DNA from: Dipteris shenzhenensis
Taxonomy: Eukaryota; Polypodiophyta; Polypodiopsida; Gleicheniales
Assembly (NCBI GenBank): GCA_047967505.1
Contig: CM106538.1
DNA: 64,000 bases
Strand: one strand, 5' to 3'
The translations under genes and the position numbers were made by a program. Under the pieces are notes generated by a model. The model saw only the letters and a program-made list of their open reading frames with translations. It did not search any database and had not been told where the DNA came from. Shown piece after piece: positions 49,901 through 55,900 of this stretch (position 1 is the first letter of the stretch; every line of letters begins with the position of its first letter).

Positions 49901-52900
49901 TACAGCATTTCCTTGGCAGAGGCGTTGAGCTGGTTAGAGAGAGCATACCACCACGGGACGAAGGGCCTTTCCCCTCTGCTGAAGGTTTTAGAGGATGGGT
50001 CTGATGATCCGGCCTCTCCTTCGAAACCTTCATAGAAGCGCCTTCGTCTCCACACAGGACATCCTCCGACCACTTCGACATCGACCGCAAGCAGACAGCT
50101 GTTTGTGGCCCACCTTTCCTCCTCATGAGTTTACGCATTATCTCTTGGAACGTTAACGGGTTCCACTCATCAGGCACCCGTGGCCCCAGGAAGATGGTGC
50201 TCAGACAGGAGCTCCAGCCAGCCTTGGTGGGAAAGGTAGATGTGCTCCTACTACAAGAATACAAGCTTTCGGCTTCACAGACCAGTATTTGTGGGAAGGT
50301 CCTCACAGGACGCTCCCACACCTACTGGGAACCTTCGATTGGCGAGCAGGGGAGGAGTGGGGGTGTCTGTACCTCCATCGACGCTTCTCTAGTTCAGCAT
50401 GTGTGTGGTTTTGGCACTATGATCTCAGGACGTGCGCTTTGGGTGGGCTTGCATATTGAGGGATTCCGTATCGGCATTCTCAATATCTACGCCCCGACTG
50501 ATCTCAGACGTAGATCCGTTTTTTGGAGATCCTTGACAGACTTGTTGCCAGAGATGGACTCTTGGATTGTAGGAGGGGACTTCAACAACCTTGAGACCTC
50601 AGAGGATCAGCAGTGACGGGGCCCAGAGTTCCTTGGTATAGCTCAGGCAGAGCAGGCAGATTGGGACTCCTTCCTCTTCGCAGTGGGAGGTCGGGACAGT
50701 TGGAGGGAGCCTTCCTTTCGCAGATGGCCCGGGAGTCTGGACTTCTCTTGGGGTTACAGGAGGGAGGGAGGCAGACTTCTGGAGCGGCTGGACCGTTTCT
50801 ATGTCAGTGATTGGGCGCTTGGCAGAGGAGGAGAGTCAGGAGTGGTTCGAGGGACGACACTTTCAGACCATGCCCAGTCATCCTAGTCCTGGACTCAGTC
50901 TTTCAATCCTCACCTCCACGTTCATGCCGGATCCCAGACTCCATCTACTCCAGAGCAGCGGTTCACAGCAGGATAGTGGACCTATGGGAGCAGGATTGGG
51001 ACCCCACCAGGGATATGGCAGCACAGGTAGCTCAGGCGCTTGCTGAGTCTAGCCTCATTTGCCAGTAGGAGGCGATTCAGGTCAGACAGCGGTGTTGGGC
51101 GTGGGAGAGGGGTCTCAGACGTGATCTCGCTTTGATTCAGCGGATGCAGCAGTTTTCTCCAGGCTCTGAGGAGCTTAGACAGCAGGAGGTTCGGGCCCGA
51201 GCCATGCTAGAGAAGATCACCCAGCATCGCTCAGAGTTTTCATTTCACGCTTCCAAGTCCTTCTGGGCTAGGAAAGGCGACAGGATGTGCAGAGAGTTCT
51301 TCATGACTCATGGACAGAGGTCAGTAGGGGAACAGCTCTGTTCTCTTAGGGCACAGGATGGTAGTGTCAGGACAGATCCAGACGAGGTCCGGGACTTGGC
51401 GACAGACTTCTACAGATCATTGTTCCAGCAGGAGTCCCCAGACCCTCGTGGCCGCATTTGTAGGAAGGAGGTGTGGAGATCTACACCGCGGCTCGTGCAG
51501 CCCAGCATGAGCTACGCCCTTCTCGCCCCTTTCACTGTTGTGGAGATGCAGGATGCGGTGAGCGCTATTGATGGGCAGAAATGCCCAGGTGAGGACGGCC
51601 TCTCTAGAGCTTTCTTCACCACCTTTTTGGAGTAGATTCACCGGCCCTTGCTCGCAGCCTTCCAGCACATCTTCTCCAGCGGGTAGATGCCAGAGAGCCT
51701 TGCGACAGGCCTGATTTGCCTCATCCCCAAAGGGGGGGACCGCCAGCAGATCAAACAGTGGCACCCAATCACCCTCCTCCTGACCACCTACAAAATCCTC
51801 GCCAAGATGATCAGCAGCCACATCCGCCCCCTGCTACACGACTTGATTCATGACACCCAGAATGGTTTTGTCCAAGATCGCAGCATCGTGGACAACATCT
51901 TCACTTTCTCAGAGGCGACGGAATGGGCCCAGCACAGTGGCCAGCACCTTGCCATACTCCTTCTCGACTTTGAGAAGGCGTACGACAGGGTAGACTGGTC
52001 CTTCTTGGAAGGTACACTCTCTCGGTTTGGTTTCCCGGACGAGTGGATCAAAGGTATTGCTAGCCTTTACAGATCGGCCTCCAGTCGGGTTATCATTAGC
52101 GACAGGATGGGGGAGAGATTCACACTCGAGCGCTCGGTGCGTCAGGGCTGTCCATTAGCGTCCTACCTCTTCCTATTTTTTGCGGAGGCCATGACCCACT
52201 TCCTTCGAGCCCGTACCACTGGTCTTCGTGGGATGCATCTCCCTATTCGAGATGATGCAGAGCTTCTGGACTCCGAGTATGCAGACGACACAGCCCTATA
52301 TGTGCAGGATGATGTCGAGTCACTGGAGCGTGTGAGACTGTCCCTAGAGATTTTTTGCCTTGCGGCTAGAGCGAAAATCAACTGGCATAAGTCAGTTGGT
52401 TTTCTTACGGATCCGGGAGCCAGCTCACAGTGGGGTATTTTCCTGGGGTTTCGCTGGATCCCTAGAGGACAGACGACACGTTACCTGGGATTCCAGGTAG
52501 GCCTGGACATCACACCGGCTCAGCAGTTCTTGCCGGTCCTAGACTCCATATGACGGAAGCTTGCTTTCTGGAGCACGGTGCGGCTTTCCTTGGCAGGCAG
52601 GGCCCTTGTGGTCAACCAGATTCTTCTTGCCACTGCTTGGTATGTGGCCTCTTGATGGTGTTTCTCGAGGTCTTCTGTAGCCCAGCTGAGGAGACTAATG
52701 CGGAACTTCCTATGGTCTGGTTCAGACGGTTCCGACACCACTAGAGCTAGGGTCGCCTGGCAGACGGTCATTCTCCCCCAGGCAGAGGGCGGCCTCGGCA
52801 TCATAGATTCAGAACTGCAGAGTTAGGCACTTCTTGGCAAGCTAGTCATCCGTGGTCTGACCCCAGGAGGGCAGACGTGGAAGCTCTTGCTACAGCATGG

Positions 52901-55900
52901 TCTCAGTGTGTGTACTCCCCAGAGAGGGGGTGTTTGGCAGCCTTCTATCCGATGGATCTTCACTTCAGCTCCTTTGACTCAGCCCCGTTCCCCCTTCCTC
53001 CGTAGCCTCATCTCGGTCTGGAGGAAGTTGCGACACAGCCTTTCCCAGGTTCCCCCTAGCTGCCGAGAGGAGATAGACAGACAGCCCCTGATCTGGAGCA
53101 GCCAAGTGACAGATGTTACAGGTCGTCAGCTTGGAGAGAGATCCCATATCCCTTGGGCGCTTTGGGCGCGTGGGCCCGCGTACTCGCTCCGGGTTTGGAG
53201 GGACGTCTACAGTCAGCTGAGCCTAGGCGAGCTGACAGCAGCAGTAGGTACGGCACGTGGGATCCAGGCTCGGCGAGCGGAGATTGATGCTGCCATTCCT
53301 GCAGGTTGGAGGATTCCCATAGTCACCGGACAGCTCTTCCCGGGAGATGAGAGGTGGCTAGGACAGTTCACTCCACGAGGCATTCCTTTGGTGGTTGCAG
53401 GCCTCTTCTCGGACTCCTCGGTACACTTCTTCTCCGTCACTGATGACAGTCGCCTACAGAGCAGAGAGGCCATGATCGACCCCCCAGCTTCCCTGGCAAC
53501 GCCTTCGCATCGTAGGGCTGCAAGGGAAGACGTGGCATATAGACCCCCTGATTATGTAGGACCAGGATTGGAGACTCTGGATATGGGAGGGCCGTTCCTT
53601 GACAGAGGTGGAGTGGGACCCAGGAGAGTGGCGTTGGCCACCATCGGAGACCTCAGAGAACCCTACCCCCTTCTTTTCTTACAGTACACGCACGGGTCGG
53701 CGTGCTCTTGGGGCTCTCTAGCGAGGGCTACCCACACAGGCACATAGGTGGTATGCCCAGGGGATATCCTTGGTCTTTCTTCGCACTTTCTGGAAGACTC
53801 TTTGGGCTAGCTGGCGTCCGAGGAAGATCTCCTACTTCCTTTGGATGGTGGCACACAAGGGGCTTCCAATTGGCAGCTGGCTGAGACAGATGGGACAGGA
53901 GGGGCATTGCCAGATGTGTTTTCAGGAGGAGTCGTCCCTGAAACATTGCCTTTGGAGCTGCTCGCATGCGCAGACGGTTTGGAAGGGAATCATGGGGATC
54001 TTAGTGAGGGCTACACCCGAGCTAGGACCGATCACTTGGGGAGCCGTTTGCTAGTGCAGCACTGAGCCGGGACATCACTTGGCCTATGAGTTCTCTAGAT
54101 AGGATCCCGTCTTTTCCATCACGCAGGCCACCTGGGCATACATGGACAGCTTCCCTTGGCATCTGACAGAGACAGATGCAGGAGCGATGCCTCGGCACCC
54201 AGTTTGGGAGATCATAGGGAGCATTGCAGGCTGGCATATCTGGACTTCCAGATGCGCGCAGACTGTAGGAGCTCAGATTACTTCTACTATCCAGACCCTA
54301 GCAGACATCTGGAGCACGATCATTCACACGCTCAAGGGTCAGTGGGATCAGATTCAGGGAGAGTCCTGGGCAGGGAAGGAAAAGGGACGACGTTTCCTTC
54401 GCGACTGGGACCACCGGGAGTTGTTCTTCGAGCACTCCACTCAGAGTCTTCAGTGGCATTACACCCCTCCACCGTGGTTGTTTGTCCACTCTCCGATGAT
54501 TATGCCCTAAGAGGCTTGTATTTAGCATTTTGACTCCTCGGGCTGAATCCGTTTTGTGATTACAGCCCGCTGGCCTTTAAGCCTTCTTGTACTCTCGCTT
54601 TCAAGTAATATAATTAGCACTTTTTTTTGCGCAAAAAAAAAAAAGAAAATGGGAAAAGGTGAAAAAGATATGGATAAAGCCAAGAAAGACGACAACAAAA
54701 AAAAGCAACAAACACAACTGAAACTTGAGCATGTGAACACGCGCTACCGAAGTGGACAGAAAAGCAAAGGCGGGGTCTACCTCAGTCTCAGTCCCTGCTT
54801 CAGTTTCAGTTTCAGTATCAGTCTCAGCCCCTGCTACATCCTCATCTTCAGCTTCAGCTTTAGCCTTAGTTTCAGCTTCAGTTCCAGCTGCAACCTCTAC
54901 ATTCCCAGCTACAGAATCTGCCAGCGACATACCCATACCCATGACATCGGTTGCTTCACTCTCCCTTGGGATAGGGGGGTTGTCACTGATCTCATCTCCC
55001 GCTACAGCTTTCTCACCGATTATGACACCTACTTCGGAGGGGTCATAACTGCTCCGCGTTACGCCTCGACCTTTCTCTCCCCGCTGCCTCTCAGTTAGCC
55101 TATGCTCCCACACCCTGTTGGGATCGCCTCATCCATGCCACTATCATCTCCATACCGTACCTAGCTCACCCAGTCACCAGCTAGCCTCCAGGCTCACCCT
55201 TACTTTCATGCCACAATCCTTCCAGTTTCAGCTAGGACATGGACGAGCTGACCCATCAAAGGCTTGGGCGAACTTGCTAATGGAGGTACACAGTATCCGA
55301 GAGCGCGAGATGGAGCTGACACGCTTTGCACAGGCAGGTCCACTTCACCCAAGAGCAGGTGCGTCTCATACAGAAGTAGGCTCGTGCTATTCGAGACCAG
55401 GCTGATCTCATTCAGGGACTCAGATAGGACATCTCGCAGCTCCGACAAGAGGTCACCGCTATACGCACAGTCCCAGGGAGCACTCCAATTGCTGAGGCAT
55501 AGATTGCGAGCATGCAATTTGCAATTGACGAGACGTCCAGGTGGGTCGATGTGGCCAAACTGGAACCTGCAAGGGTAACCGTTTCGGCAACCCTCATGGA
55601 GCAGCAGCAGAGCTAGTAAGGCTCTCAACATCAAAGTATGTGGGATCCCGCGCACTGCGATGTAGACTGATAGTACGGCTTTACAGAAGACAGCCATAGT
55701 AGCCTCAACAGGTTTGACTTCAGCCTCAACACCAATGTCACCAACTCTAGGATGACAACATCATCAGTGGAGATAGCATCAGTGCCAGCCACCACTTCCA
55801 CCATCTTAGCAGGTCCGACTTCAGCCTCACCAACAATGTCACCATCCTTGGGGATGACAGCACCATCAGGATTAGTGATGGCTTTCACATGCGCCCAAAA

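Larger units (their letters stand above)
47552..54641 (+). mobile_element. Full-length L1-type LINE inserted in CAX intron 9
   Basis: About 7.1 kb from the left duplication to poly(A). It has a C-rich 5' UTR of about 690 bp, an intact 596-codon ORF1 (48245-50035), an 89-bp gap, a decayed ORF2 (50125-54510), a 3' UTR of about 120 bp and a run of about 12 A. Identical 15-bp target-site duplications flank it. The A-rich duplication (AAAGAAAA) fits the usual L1 endonuclease preference for TTTT/A on the opposite strand. It sits in the sense orientation of CAX and interrupts an older ORF1 element exactly at its start codon. Confidence 0.92.
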
